Assembly: GCF_013373865.1 (NCBI RefSeq)
Contig: NC_050469.1
Span: 17,479,046-17,543,045 of the forward strand
Direction of reading: 5' to 3'
DNA from: Monomorium pharaonis
Taxonomy: Eukaryota; Arthropoda; Insecta; Hymenoptera; Formicidae
Length of the DNA stretch: 64,000 nt
The position numbers and the translations under genes were made by a program. Positions 23,634-34,999 of this stretch are shown piece by piece (the stretch's first letter is position 1; every line of letters starts with the position of its first letter). A model generated the notes under the pieces. It saw nothing but the letters and a program-made list of their open reading frames with translations, ran no database searches and was not told where the DNA came from.

Positions 23634-25957
23634 GAATTAGTAATGTTACATAAAATACTATATTGTATAATATTAGAGGAAGTGATAATATATGACCACC
23701 CATTTACATTCTATATAATAATTTTGTTAATAATTAATATTTTAAACTCCAAAAAAAATTTCAAATTCGACAGTGAATTAATAAATAAACAAAAAACAGG
23801 AATAATGGTCGACAACTGGCAGTACTTTATTGAACCAATTTACGACATTTTGGTCATGATTTTTGACCCTTATCAAGTGTGATAATTAACTTGGTGGAAT
23901 AATGAATGTAAAAAATAGATTTTGTTTAAAAAAAATTACAATATTTTGTATATTGTATAATTATATGATATATTTATATAAAATAAGTTGTTAGGTTAGA
24001 AAAAAACTGTAGCATAATTTTGAAGAGAAATAAAGGTAGATAGACCGTTGGCTATTGTGTATTGTCATATGCCACTTTATAACAAGCTAAATAGATGATT
24101 TCATACCCTGATAGGAAGATTTTGCAAACATATTGCACAATAATGGCATTAAAGATTGTGCTAAGATAATTCGCCATAACGCAACAGTTTTATCAGAATA
24201 TAATTCTTAAATAATATTTGTTAAAGATTAGACAAATATTGAAACACAAATATTTTGCAATTATTTCAGCAGTTAAAACTATTACATTATAATCTTCAAT
24301 ATTTTCACAATATAATGCAGCAATAATAATGTGCAATATTTACAGCATTTAATCTTCAATATTTAATTTAAAATTATTATCAAAAGGTATTACAATGAAT
24401 TTAATAAATATCGCTTATTCACTAGACATTTAATAAAGATTAAAAAAAGAGACATTTTGTCTGATAGATTAGTTGCGTCTGTTGGAGAGTTAAGTATCTC
24501 ATTGATAGTAATAGCGGTCAGAAACTCTTAAATCATTCCAACATATTATTTTAAAATTTAATTGCGCAAATATTTATTAATGTTTTATAAAAGGTTAATG
24601 TTTCTACATTTATTTTCTGAACTATCCCCTCATAATGACGAATTATAAATTTTTTACAATTCTTTTGTTATACAATTTTATAAATCTTTTCCTATCGGGA
24701 TAAGTAATTACTAGAATTCATCAACTAATAATGGAGATAATACGAGTGGCCATATTGTCTACAGTGGCCATAATACCACTTTCTTCTCTAATAATATGAG
24801 AGAAAATATTTTTTTTAAACTATTATTCATTTTTAATTTGTATTTTTTTGTCTAAAATTTTAATAAATATCAAAAGCAAATTAAGTTCTTATTAAATGAT
24901 TATAGAACCATTTCCACACCAGAAGATTCATACGTAATCACAATATCGGCTGGTTTCTGGTTCAAGTTTGTTTTGCTCTTTGCATTTTATTAAACTACAA
25001 TTTAAAAACAACATAAGGTAAGTTTCTTTTTTGTTTAGATTTTTGGGAAATAAATAAATAAACATATATGTATATATTGTACACACATATATATATATAT
25101 ATACACGTATATATATTATTTTATTGCTAAATTAACATTTATGTTAATTTGTATTGTCAAATTAAAATTTATTTTGATTTTGAATGTTAAATTATAATTA
25201 CGGATTTTTATTATTAAACTAAATTAAATTTTTCTTATTTTAAATAAAATTAGTATTATAATAAAATTACATTTAACATTGAATTTTATTTTAAAATAAT
25301 AAAATAATAGAATTATTAAATTACATTTTTTATTAAAATTATTATTAAAATAAAATTTATTTATATTTAGATAATTAAATTATAATTTAATTTATTTTAT
25401 TTTAATTATTAAATTATTAAATTATTAAATTTGATTAAAATTGATTTTATTTTGGATTATTAAATTAAAATTAACTTTTTTAAAAATAAAAATTGATTTG
25501 GATTTTTTAAAATAAATTTGCACTAATTATTTAAATAAAATTTATTTTTATTTCAATGGTAAAATTATTAAATAATTTTTACTTTGATTTATGAAAAGAT
25601 GTTTACTTGAATTGTTGGTTTAAAAGTGACTGTTCAATTGAAATTGATTACTTTAATTGATGAATTATTTACTTGAGATGTTTACTTGAATTGTTAATTT
25701 AAAAGTGACTGTTCAATTGAAATTGATTACTTTAATTGGTGAAATATTCACTTGAATTGTTGAAAGTGTCTATTAAATTGAAATTGATTTTAAAAGCTGA
25801 ATTGAAATTGACTTGGTTTGAATTGTTTAATTAAAATTGGCTTTGACTTATATTGATTATAGAATTAATATTAAACCAAATTAAAATTATAACTTTATTT
25901 AAAACTGTATTTTAGTATAGCTGAATTTATTATAATTAAATTAAAATTGTTTAAATA
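23634..25957. other. AT-rich region upstream of Helitron B
   Basis: No gene is visible. The block at about 23895-23990 resembles 35160-35255, upstream of Helitron C. The motif at 24711-24790 (TAATAATGGAG...GGCCATATT) resembles 388-480. A TA-rich microsatellite lies at 25088-25120. About two copies of a 71-76-bp repeat containing AAAAGTGACTGTTCAATTGA lie at 25606-25790. No Helitron 5' terminus was identified with confidence. Confidence 0.5.
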
Positions 25958-26959
25958 ATGCCCCGAAGAAAAATAATTCGAACACTTGAAGAAGAAGAGA
26001 AATATCAACGTAATAAACGAGAAAGAAAAGCAAAATCTCAAAATGAGAGACGAGAAAAAAAACGAATGATAGCTAAAAAAGATAGTTTATTATCGTTAAA
26101 TACTAATTTAGTAAATACTAATTCATTACACACAATACGTGAAATAGAAATTGTATCACAAGTGATTGAGACGTCAATTACTAATAATTTTTCTACATTA
26201 AAAAAGAGTAATGAAACAACAAATGATATAAAATTATTGAATGTTAAAGAAAATAATGAAATATCACATGATACAATTATAGAAACTGTATCAAACAACC
26301 ACGTTATTTCTCCTATTGCTAGCACATCAAATAGTGTAATAAATTTAGAAAATAATAGATGTAGGGAATTAACTGTTTTACGTAAAATGTCATCGCAAAT
26401 TACTATGACTAGCAACGAAATAGTAACATCAGTGTTTCCTAATGTAACTGAAAAAAACAAACGAGTAAAATGGCAAGAGAAAATTCGAGCTTCAAGAAAG
26501 GAATATACGAATATTGATACGTCTCACAATATGCAACTAGAAAATATTATAGAACATTATATAGGAGAGATGAATTTATATTGCGAACATTGTGGTGCAA
26601 AACATTTTATTTCGGAAAAGACAATTAATAAAGGTAATTCATACAATGATTGTTGTAATCATGGATCTATTGAGTTATATCCTTTACCCCAACCTCCAAA
26701 AGAACTTTATGAATTATATACTGGAATTCATTCAAAATCTAAACATTTTTACAATCATATTCGAGGATATAATAATATATTTTCATTCGCGTCGTTTAAT
26801 GCAAATATGGCTAATCTTAGTGCACAAAGACGTGGACCATATTGTTTTAAAATTCAAGGGCAAATTTATTATCAAATTAATACTGCTTTATATCCTGCAC
26901 CAAACGAAATGCCAAGTTATGGACAACTTTTTATTATAGATAATAATGAAGCAACAGAC
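25958..26959 (+). pseudogene. Helitron B Rep/helicase, N-terminal 334 codons
   Basis: The segment begins MPRRKIIRTLEEEEKYQ, a highly basic coiled start matching Helitron E (MPRRTIKYSIEEQKKLQ). Then comes the Cys/His finger (CEHCGAKHF...CCNHG, around residues 210-235), and the conserved block YCFKIQGQIYYQINTALYP. The frame is intact to the Asp codon at 26957-26959, where a 1472-bp insertion interrupts it; the gene resumes at 28432. The 3-bp duplication GAC at both sides means the two parts lie in the same frame. The protein would initiate rolling-circle transposition. The segment is on the plus strand and is probably one gene with 28432-29409 and with D (44262-46958). Confidence 0.9.
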
Positions 26960-28431
26960 ACGGACGTCCTTAGGACGTCCTCAGGACGTCCAGGACGGAC
27001 TTCGTGGATATCCTGAGGACATCCTGATTTTATCCCGGGACGTCCTCAGGACATCCTGAGGAATAGCAAACGAGCGCCACTTTTTAGTCCTCAGGACATC
27101 CTGAGGACAGTCCATCGGATGTTCTGAGGATACCATAGGATTTCCTCAGGACATCCTCAGGAATAGCAAACAATGACCATTTTTTGTCAGATTTTTTAGA
27201 TTTTTTTTTTAGGATTTTTGATAAATGTATCAATTTTTTATAAGAATTGAAACGTTTCTCAGAAAAATTTAAAAAATAAAGAATTCCGATTAATTTAGAA
27301 AATTTTTTAAATATTTCTAAGTATTTTTAACAGTTTTTGAGAATTGAAAAAAAACTTTAACAAAAAATTAAAAGTTCAAATTATCTCTACGATAATTTTG
27401 TAAGAGGAAGAAGAGACTATACATGTTTCAGCGACAGTTGTACCTGTTAAAGCATGTTTAATCTCTGTACCCGAGAAAACGGTCACCCATCCAAGTATCA
27501 ACCATCGCCGACGATGCTTGACTTCGAAGACCATACGCTTCCTAACGCTTCGTGATGATCCATGAGTATTTCTTGTTTATGCATACATATTTGTTATAGA
27601 TCATTACAGTAGATGTTGTCAGAAGGATGAAACATATATAGTTAACTTATATTTTTATAAATAAATATAAAGTTTTACAATTTTTTAAAATCATTTTTAC
27701 ATATGCGCGCAAAATAGCATGTGGAATAACTTATTTAAAAAACTGTTTTTGCGCCGTTTGTATAAAATAAAATAAAAAAATTATTTAATGTCATCTTTTA
27801 TAATTTTTTAGTATTGCTAATATGCCATATTGTTTCAATAAATGTAGACATTCAATCTGACTTTGAAGTCAACATTTTTACACATTTGATTTTGCAATAC
27901 ATTTTAGAAATACGTACGATATTCAAAGATTTCTCACTTGCTATATTAATTTACCCGTCTTTTTCAAAAATTACTATACGTCCAGGATGTCCCTGAATAC
28001 TATTTTAGGATGTCCTGAGGACTTTCGTAGAATGTCCTGAGGACTCTCTTAGGACGTCGTAAGGACTTTCAGAATATCATATTCTTAGAACATTCTGGGC
28101 AATCTAAAATGTCTGGTATTTATACAGTCATTATATTTAGTTTATTTTCAGACATTTTGTAGCTAGTCAAACTCTTTATACAATATTTTAAGAATAACGT
28201 TTTTAGCTAGAATACATATATCCTCAGGACATCCCAAGGATGTCCTCAAGACATGAGTAAAATTTCAATTTATATTAATACTATTACAGAATTTAACATT
28301 CTAAACTTACTTTAAAAGTCAAATTTATACATAAAATATTTACAATAATACAACTATTATATCCTGACAAGATCCCAGGACATCCCGGGACATATTCAGG
28401 ATGATCCTGAGGACGTCCTGTGCTATCTGGG
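26960..28431. mobile_element. 1.47-kb insertion with repeated palindromes, flanked by GAC
   Basis: The insertion sits in the Helitron B gene between two copies of GAC (26957-26959 and 28432-28434). Both ends are packed with variants of CCTCAGGACATCCTGAGG and GGACGTCC, short perfect or near-perfect palindromes repeated about a dozen times (26966-27175 and 27980-28050, 28210-28250, 28370-28415). The centre is AT-rich and holds a 5S-rRNA-like segment. The right end TGTGCTATCTGGG recurs at 19544-19556. The left end does not mirror it. It encodes no protein and is a non-autonomous element of a family I cannot name. Confidence 0.7.
27425..27565 (-). ncRNA. 5S rRNA-derived segment (pseudogene or SINE3-like head)
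   Basis: On the minus strand the sequence reads GAAGTCAAGCATCGTCGG followed by GGTTGATACTTGGATGGGTG and ACCG. This matches the internal control region of animal 5S rRNA: box A (AAGCAGCGTCGG-like) and box C (GTACTTGGATGGGTGACC-like) in the correct order and spacing. The flanking 5S ends are poorly preserved. 5S-derived promoters are the hallmark of SINE3 retrotransposons, so this may be a SINE head rather than a 5S pseudogene. It lies inside the palindromic insertion. Confidence 0.7.
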
Positions 28432-29409
28432 GACTATCGTTTACAACAAAATTCAAATCTTGATGAAGAAATTTTATATACAATAGATAATGTAATGCGT
28501 ATAAATAACATCTTTGCACAATCTTATCAAATGATGCATGAAGAAATTCAAAATCAGCAGCAAATTGAAAATCAAACTGTACATGAACTACAATTAGGAT
28601 TTTTATCTAAAACAGGTATTGAGCGTGGTCGATATAATGTGCAAAGGGTAAATGAAGTTGCAGCCATTTTTACAACTACAGCAGATGGAGAAATACCCGA
28701 AACATATGTCACTATTCGTAATAAGAACAATAAAATATTACGACAAGTTAGCACTATGGATCCAAATGTAGAACCATGGATTTATCCATTATATTATCCC
28801 TATGGTAATCAAGGTTGGCATAATGATTTACGACATAAAAACAGTAATAAAAGAGTAAGTAGAGCTGCGTATGTAAAGTATCAAATGGCTATACGTGATA
28901 ATTTTAATATTTTTATTATGGGAAGACGATTATTTCAACAATGGGTTGTAGATAATTATGTTAAAATAGAAAAAGATAGAATAAACTACTGTAAACAAAA
29001 TCAGAAACAGTTAAGAGTTGAAACGTATCAAGGATTGATCGATTATTTAGAAAGTGCTGCTAATAATGCTGGTACTCGGGTTGGAAAAATGATTATTCTT
29101 CCATCAACATTTGTTGGTTCACCTCGTAATATGATGCAACATTATCAAGATGCAATGGCTATAGTTCGAAAATATGGAAAACCAGATATTTTTATTACGA
29201 TGACATGTAATCCAAATTGGCGTGAAATACGAGAAAATTTACTTTCAAATCAGCAACCTGCAGATAGACCAGATATATGTGCTCGTGTATTTAACATAAA
29301 GAAAGATTATTTAGTTGACGTTATAGTTAGACAACAATTTTTTGGAGAAGTTATGGCATATGTTTATGTAATTGAATTTCAGAAACGTGGTTTACCACAT
29401 ATACATCAA
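28432..29409 (+). pseudogene. Helitron B Rep/helicase, continuing through the HUH motif, then truncated
   Basis: This continues the frame from 26959. It contains the MDPNVEPWIYPLYYP motif, the Helitron-like N domain (about 28850-29330, with RRLFQQWVVDNYVK and GKPDIFITMTCNPNW) and the Rep strand QKRGLPHIH. The gene stops matching Helitron immediately after the second His of the HUH nuclease motif, at 29409, and unrelated sequence with a palindrome follows. Copy D, 14.85 kb away, starts at exactly the next codon, so B and D look like two halves of one gene. No stop is seen within this part. Confidence 0.9.
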
Positions 29410-29412
29410 GAG

Positions 29413-29456
29413 ACACGGTAGTGTCTCGCGCCAAGTGAACGCGCAGCGCGAGACCG
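29413..29456. other. Nested hairpins at the Helitron B breakpoint
   Basis: GAGACAC-GGTA-GTGTCTC (29412-29429) overlaps a second stem, GTCTCGCGC...GCGCGAGAC (29426-29455). They lie directly after the last Helitron B base. They may be the end of the element inserted here or of its subterminal structure. Positions 29457-29866 show no gene. Confidence 0.6.
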
Positions 29457-29866
29457 CCCCGTGTATTATACGCGAGTACGCGACTTGCGAGCACCTGAGA
29501 TTACCAGATCTCAATAACGATTAAACCGATCGAGTTCTAACTAAGCTCAATCGAAAGTTTGGGTTTGATTTCTATAAGAAAACTATTTTTATTTTTACTC
29601 TACGTGTCCTACGAGTGGAGATATTTTGACGCAAATACCGAATTTTAAATTTTTCATTTAAGATACGTCATCGTCGTTGATGTCCAGTACATGAATTTAA
29701 CACTAGAGGGCATTAAGATTTACCTGTGACAGGTCTCTTATAAAGTGTTGATATATACTATAAGTATATTGATATGATGATAAATCGCTGTTATTCGCTT
29801 TGCGAGAGTAAAAAATAAATAAATATTAAGTAATATGTCTATAAATCGTACGATTAATAATAATAA

Positions 29867-30110
29867 TCTCTTATAAGAAAAGTCGTGTAGATCCGAGAAG
29901 TGCACGTTTTGTTATCGCTTTTCCACGTAAATGATTGACGGTCGAATCCGCTACGAGTTTCACGGCGATGATATGACAGTTCGTAGTTAATGACGTGCGC
30001 GAGGTTAATAGCGAATTATTTGTGTACGTGTATTATATTGCAAAAGAAAATACGGCTGTGCCGAATTTGGAAATTGGTTAACATACCGTGCGTTATAGAA
30101 TCAGATAAGT
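29867..30110 (+). mobile_element. Possible Helitron 5' head (start TCTCTTATAAG)
   Basis: TCTCTTATAAGAAAAGTCG follows an A, as a Helitron 5' terminus should, and resembles TCCTCTTATAAAATAGCC at 51689. Downstream, TTATCGCTTTTCCACG, GATTGACGGTCG and GATATGACAGTTCG echo the head sequence after the 3' termini at 13.7, 51.7 and 56.9 kb. This could be the 5' end of Helitron C or of another nested copy. Confidence 0.35.
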
Positions 30111-30515
30111 ATATTACATAAAATTTCATTTTTTAAAGAAAATAAGTTTTTTGAGATAAGTTAGTACTTTGTGTCATGTTTTATTTTTAGTTATTAAATA
30201 AAAAGAGAAAGAAATATTTTACTTGAAGTTGAGTTAAAGGAAGAATAGTTTGGGCAAATAAAAAGAAAGAGAGAGAATTAAAGAGCATCTGCGAGGAGAA
30301 CATAGAGACTTTTCCGAAAACGCGGCAATTTATTAAACATACCGCCCGCCTTCGTTCACCAGAGAAAAAAATAATCACCAAAGGGAAAAATAAGAAGAAA
30401 GTGTAAGAAAAAGTAAAAATAAAGTAAGTTATGTTACACATGTAAATTATAATTAATTATGTATGCTAGAAAGAGCGTTATTGCCAAATTGAGAGAAAGA
30501 GAGAGAGAGAAAGAA

Positions 30516-30588
<73 letters not shown>

Positions 30589-30781
30589 GAGAAGAGAATA
30601 TCGTGTAATATTTATTGTGTATGTACTTATATTTACATATATAATATATATATGTATGTACGTATATACATATGAGTATCTCTCTTTTTTTCTTAAATAA
30701 ATTATTATTAATGTATGTTAAAAAGTGTGTTATTGCCAAATTGAGAGAGAAAAAGAGAGAAGTGAATAACATTGTGTAATA

Positions 30782-30839
<58 letters not shown>

Positions 30840-31880
30840 TCTTAGATGTATGTATGTACATATATAAATATATAAGTATGTATGTACATATATATACATA
30901 TATATGTATGTGTGTATGTTATCCCTCTTTCTTTTTCTTTGTGTAAGTAATGTTTTCTTCTGAATATTATATAATATAATTTTTGTCTTCTGATAGTGAA
31001 AACGAAAAATATTCTAAAGATAAATTTATTTAATTGGACTGACTAGAGATACCGAGTGAAGAAAAGAGAGAGAAAGAAATTAAAGAATTGATACAGTAAA
31101 TAGATAAAAGAAAAACCGAAAAAGGAGAAAGAGAGAGAGAGAGAGAAACAGAGAAGAAATAATGAAGAATATTAGGTAACAACAAAATAGACAATAACGT
31201 TGCTAATAATGTGTTTATATGTATGTATTTATTTTTATATGTTATGTATGTACATATAAAAATGTATGTATTTACATGTGCGTGCGTGTGTGTGTTCTCT
31301 CTTTTTTCTTTATATAAATAATGCTTTCCTTCTCTTTTTTCTTATGTTATACATAGTTCTAGTAAATTATTCGTTATTACTCGTATACTATATTTATTAT
31401 GAGTAATTATTTAAATTATTAGAACTTTGTATAATGTACGGAAAAAAAAGAAGAAAAGCATTACTTACACAAAGAAAAAAGTGAGGGAGAGATAAATAAA
31501 ATTTACAAATAACACACACACACAGACACACATACACACACATATTTAGATACATACATCTTTTTATGTACGATCATATGAAAATACTTATATGTATACA
31601 TAAACATACTTATGCATATAATCTAAACAATCTAAGACATTATTTTTTCCATAAATTAGTATGTAGAAATATAATATGTATATATGTATATGTATTTTTT
31701 TTAGTAGAAAAGAACCTTCAATTCATGGTGGCTGTTTCTCGATTATCTGCTGAAAGAGAAGAAAAAAGAGAGAAAAAGGGAATAATAAACACAGCCATAA
31801 AAAACTTTTTAACTGTGATAATCAGTGAATATTCACTGTCTTTCAGTAATTTTCACTTTATTAGTGTATAATCACTGAAA
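30111..31880. repeat. Purine-rich and microsatellite DNA, no gene
   Basis: The segment contains a (GA)n tract (30483-30590), a (GT)n tract (30792-30838), TATG/TACA-rich stretches and shorter GA and CA tracts (31120-31150 and 31515-31545). A motif (AAATTGAGAGA...) occurs twice, at about 30485 and 30738. Open frames here are low-complexity translations. Confidence 0.7.
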
Positions 31881-31881
31881 G

Positions 31882-31928
31882 ATCAGTGTATTTATTTCAC
31901 TGATTGTCAGTGAAATAAATACACTGAT
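31882..31928. other. Perfect 22-bp palindrome with a 3-nt loop
   Basis: ATCAGTGTATTTATTTCACTGA, TTG, then its exact reverse complement. Related CAGTGA/TCACTG motifs lie just upstream (31820-31880). It could extrude as a cruciform or be the end of a small foldback element. Confidence 0.85.
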
Positions 31929-31959
31929 AACCCATAAAAAAATTATTAAATATAATTAT

Positions 31960-32255
31960 TATATATGACGTCATATACAATTATATATATTATATATGAT
32001 TTATATATACTAGCATATATAATTATATATAAATTATATATGGGCATCATATATAATTTATATATAATTTATATATATTTATATGTATATATTTTTATAT
32101 GTAGATTCCATTGTTCCTGCCGAGTTATATCTGAAGAACTGCAAATGCTTTATAAGATTATATATAATAATATCTGGTTATATCTGATTGTATCTATTGA
32201 AGTTGAGTGATCATATGTAGATATATATATAATCATATAAAGTCAAATATAGTTT
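31960..32255. repeat. TA-rich palindromic low-complexity DNA
   Basis: Dense ATATAT/TATATA stretches with many mirrored motifs (for example ATATGACGTCATAT at 31965). No gene is present. Confidence 0.7.
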
Positions 32256-32486
32256 CATATATAAAAGAACAAGAACAACAAATTTATAAATTATTACATT
32301 TTTGTTTTTATTTTTTAATTTTTACATAATACAATATAATAATGTATTTAATTTTTATTAAAAATTAAAAAACGTTTTATTAAACAAAAATATTGAACAT
32401 TAGAATAATATTAATTGAACTGATAATTGAATAATTTAATTTATTAGAATAATATAATTAATTGATTGATGATTAAATAATTTAAT

Positions 32487-33272
32487 TTATCGTCGAGCCG
32501 AATACTGTCTTGGCCGTCCCCAGTTCACATGAGCGTGACTTAGTTGAAACAAAAAACGCATAAAGCGTTGCTGCTGTCGATATGCGCCCGCTCGGGTTCC
32601 TCTACGTCTTCGATCTGTAATAATAATAATAATAATAATATAATTATAAGTATAATTAAAGCAAATAAAATTAAATATAAAAATTAAAAAAAATAATTAA
32701 TTTCTCAAATTTAATTATTGTAAATTGGTTAAGAGATTAATAAAAATATATTAAAAATATATTACTTGGAATATCAGGCAGTTGAGGATTTTCGTGATAA
32801 TCAGCGTCATGATTATTTTGAGGTTCGGCACGAGAATTCGCTCGCGGAGGATCACATTGTCCGGCGGCATCAGCGCGAAGATCTGCCCGCTGAAGACGGT
32901 CCGCGAGAGGAACATTGGTTCCTTCGGTTTGAGGACCGGCTGTTTTATTAGGTTGTCCATCATTGATAACAACGCGATCGGTCCGTTTGGAGTAAGACCT
33001 CTCCGCGTGTTCCGGTCGAATGCGTGTTGCAGCAGATAGTTTTGGACGTTCGTTTTTATCTTTTTCAACTGAAAATACGTCGTCGTCTTCCATATCGATA
33101 TCAATCTGAAATTTTTAATAAAACAATTATTATTATATAAATATTTCTTAATCAAATATTGAGAATTAAAAAGAATTACAAATAATTTACTTACGTCTGA
33201 TGAATTTTCTCCCATGTTTATCTTTAATGGCCGTTTGTCACTTCTTCTTCTTCTTCTTTTTCTTGTCAACAT
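32487..33272 (-). CDS. Unrecognised three-exon gene, 181-aa Arg-rich protein
   Basis: On the minus strand, exon 1 (33272-33195) starts at ATG with MLTRKRRRRRSDKRPLK and ends at GAC/GTAAGT. Exon 2 (33105-32766) follows TTTCAG and ends CCAA/GTAATA. Exon 3 (32614-32487) follows ATTACAG and ends with TAA. Lengths of 78, 340 and 128 nt join in phase (546 nt, 182 codons including stop). The protein has a basic, nuclear-signal-like start, an acidic stretch (DIDIDMEDDDVF), a polar middle part, and a basic C-terminus (NRRRRGTRAGAYRQQQR...NWGRPRQYSARR). No family is recognised. It lies in the region containing Helitron C, transcribed away from it, from a shared head region (33280-33475). Exon 2 also has an open alternative frame, so the frame choice rests on splice phase. 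Its function is unknown. Confidence 0.6.
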
Positions 33273-33279
33273 ATCGACT

Positions 33280-33475
33280 TTCTGCGATGCTGATTAATAT
33301 CTCGCTGCGCTTACTTCGTATTGCAAGAGTAACTTCCACTATCAGTATACATATATCTTGACAGTTCACGTGGTGTGACAGTTCTCGATTTTGACATCAA
33401 AGAATTTTGCGAAGATCTTATTGCAAATTGCGTGTCAAAGGTTTTTTTATTCAAAGATCTTTGTAATAATTGTGG
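33280..33475. promoter_or_regulatory. Candidate bidirectional promoter/head region
   Basis: The blocks TCTCGCTGCGCTTACTTCG, TGACAGTT (twice) and CGATTTTGACATC resemble the head sequences after Helitron 3' ends. It separates the minus-strand 181-aa gene from plus-strand donor and acceptor sites: a donor at 33475 (TGTG/GTAAGT), a possible exon at 33740-33820 (TTTCAG/GAAAG...ACAAG/GTAAAG), and an acceptor at 34097. These could form the leader of the Helitron C transcript; there is no direct proof. Confidence 0.35.
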
Positions 33476-33513
33476 TAAGTGACTTTATTAATTAATTAAT
33501 TATTTTATTATTA

Positions 33514-33520
<7 letters not shown>

Positions 33521-33553
<33 letters not shown>
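33521..33553. repeat. (CA)n microsatellite
   Basis: A run of CA dinucleotides in the putative leader intron upstream of Helitron C. Confidence 0.9.
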
Positions 33554-33557
<4 letters not shown>

Positions 33558-34239
33558 CTTATATGTATTTAAATCCAAAAAATTCAGGTTTATCATGCTC
33601 TAGGCATATATATTTTAAGCATTATTTAGTTTAGAATTAATTTCTAAAATTAGGCTTATAATAATATGTTATATATAATTATATTATATCTACAGGCAAT
33701 TATTCAATGATTAATTGTCAACAAATTTTATTTTTTCAGGAAAGAAATAAAAAGAAAAAAAACAAATTAAAAGAATTGAAAGAGTTTGAAGCGTTAATTT
33801 ACTGCTTATTATAATACAAGGTAAAGATATAAAAAAAAAATTTTCTTTCCATACAATAACGATTGACGCAAAAAAATTAATTCTTCCTTTTATATTTGAT
33901 GTAAATGAGTAATTTTATAAGTTAATTAAATAAGTATACCATACATCCAGATAAGAATTTTTGAAAAACTTTTTTAAAGAAAAAAGAAGAAAAAAAATTA
34001 ATTTAAAAAATTAGACTTATAATAATGTTATATATAATTAAACAATATCTAAAGCACTTATTTAATGATTAATTGTCAATGTATTTTATTATTTCAGAAT
34101 TTAAAAGAAAAGAAAATAAAAAGAAAAGGAAAACAGAAGAAAAGGAAACAAAATCAAAAGAATTAAAAGAGGTCGGAAGCATCCCATATAACATCGGATA
34201 TTCTATGTATATGCATTTTTTTCCACAATGTGAAAAAAA

Positions 34240-34990
34240 TATCTTGTATGTTAAACGTATATACATCTCACATACATGATTCGTATATACATTATGGTAT
34301 ATAAAGTGTATATCCATTAATGTATTTGATATGTATATACAGCGCACAATGTTAAATGTATATACATCTCACATACAGGATTCCAATATGCATTATAGTA
34401 TATAAAGTGTATATCCATTAATATATTTGATATGTATATACAGCGCACAATATTAAATGTATATACATCTCACATACATGATTCGAATATGCATTATAGT
34501 ATATAAAGTGTATATCTATTAATGTATTTGATATGTATGTACAGCGTACAATGTTAAATGTATATACATCTCACATACATGATTCGAATATACATTATGG
34601 TATATAAAGTGTATATTCATTAATGTATTTGATATGTATGTACAGCGCACAATGTTAAATGTATACACATACATCTCACATACATGATTCGAATATACAT
34701 TATGGTATATAAAGTGTATATCTATTAATGTATTTGATATGTATGTACAGCGTACAATGTTAAATGTATATACATCTCACATACATGATTCAAATATACA
34801 TTATGGTATATAAAGTGTATATCCATTAATGTATTTGATATCTATATATAGCGTACAATATTAAATGTATATACATCTCACATACATGATTTGAATATAC
34901 ATTATAGTATATAAAGTGCATATCCATTAATGTATTTAGTATGTATATACAGCGCACAATGTTAAATGTATGTACATTTCATATGCAAGA
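34240..34990 (+). repeat. 101-bp satellite array, about 7-8 units
   Basis: The anchor ACATCTCACATACA occurs at 34263, 34364, 34465, 34566, 34671, 34772 and 34873, with a decayed copy at 34974. Spacing is 101 bp except for one of 105 bp. Each unit also has TATATAAAGTGTATATCC and GTATATACAGCGCACAAT. It is non-coding. Confidence 0.95.
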
Positions 34991-34999
34991 TATTTTTCC

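Noticed and set aside
23565..23882. Plus-strand 105-codon frame
   Set aside because: Starts inside the foldback arm and runs into AT-rich DNA; no motif.
26038..26460. Minus-strand 140-codon frame
   Set aside because: Antisense shadow of the Helitron B N-terminus.
30434..30899. Minus-strand frames of poly-Ser/Leu and His-Thr repeats
   Set aside because: Translations of (GA)n and (GT)n tracts.
32751..33272. Unspliced 173-codon reading of the minus strand through the first intron
   Set aside because: It reads through a good GTAAGT donor and TTTCAG acceptor, and the middle section is intron-like. The three-exon model keeps phase across both junctions.
34220..34990. CRISPR-like array
   Set aside because: Units are contiguous 101-bp satellite repeats without unique spacers, in an animal genome.
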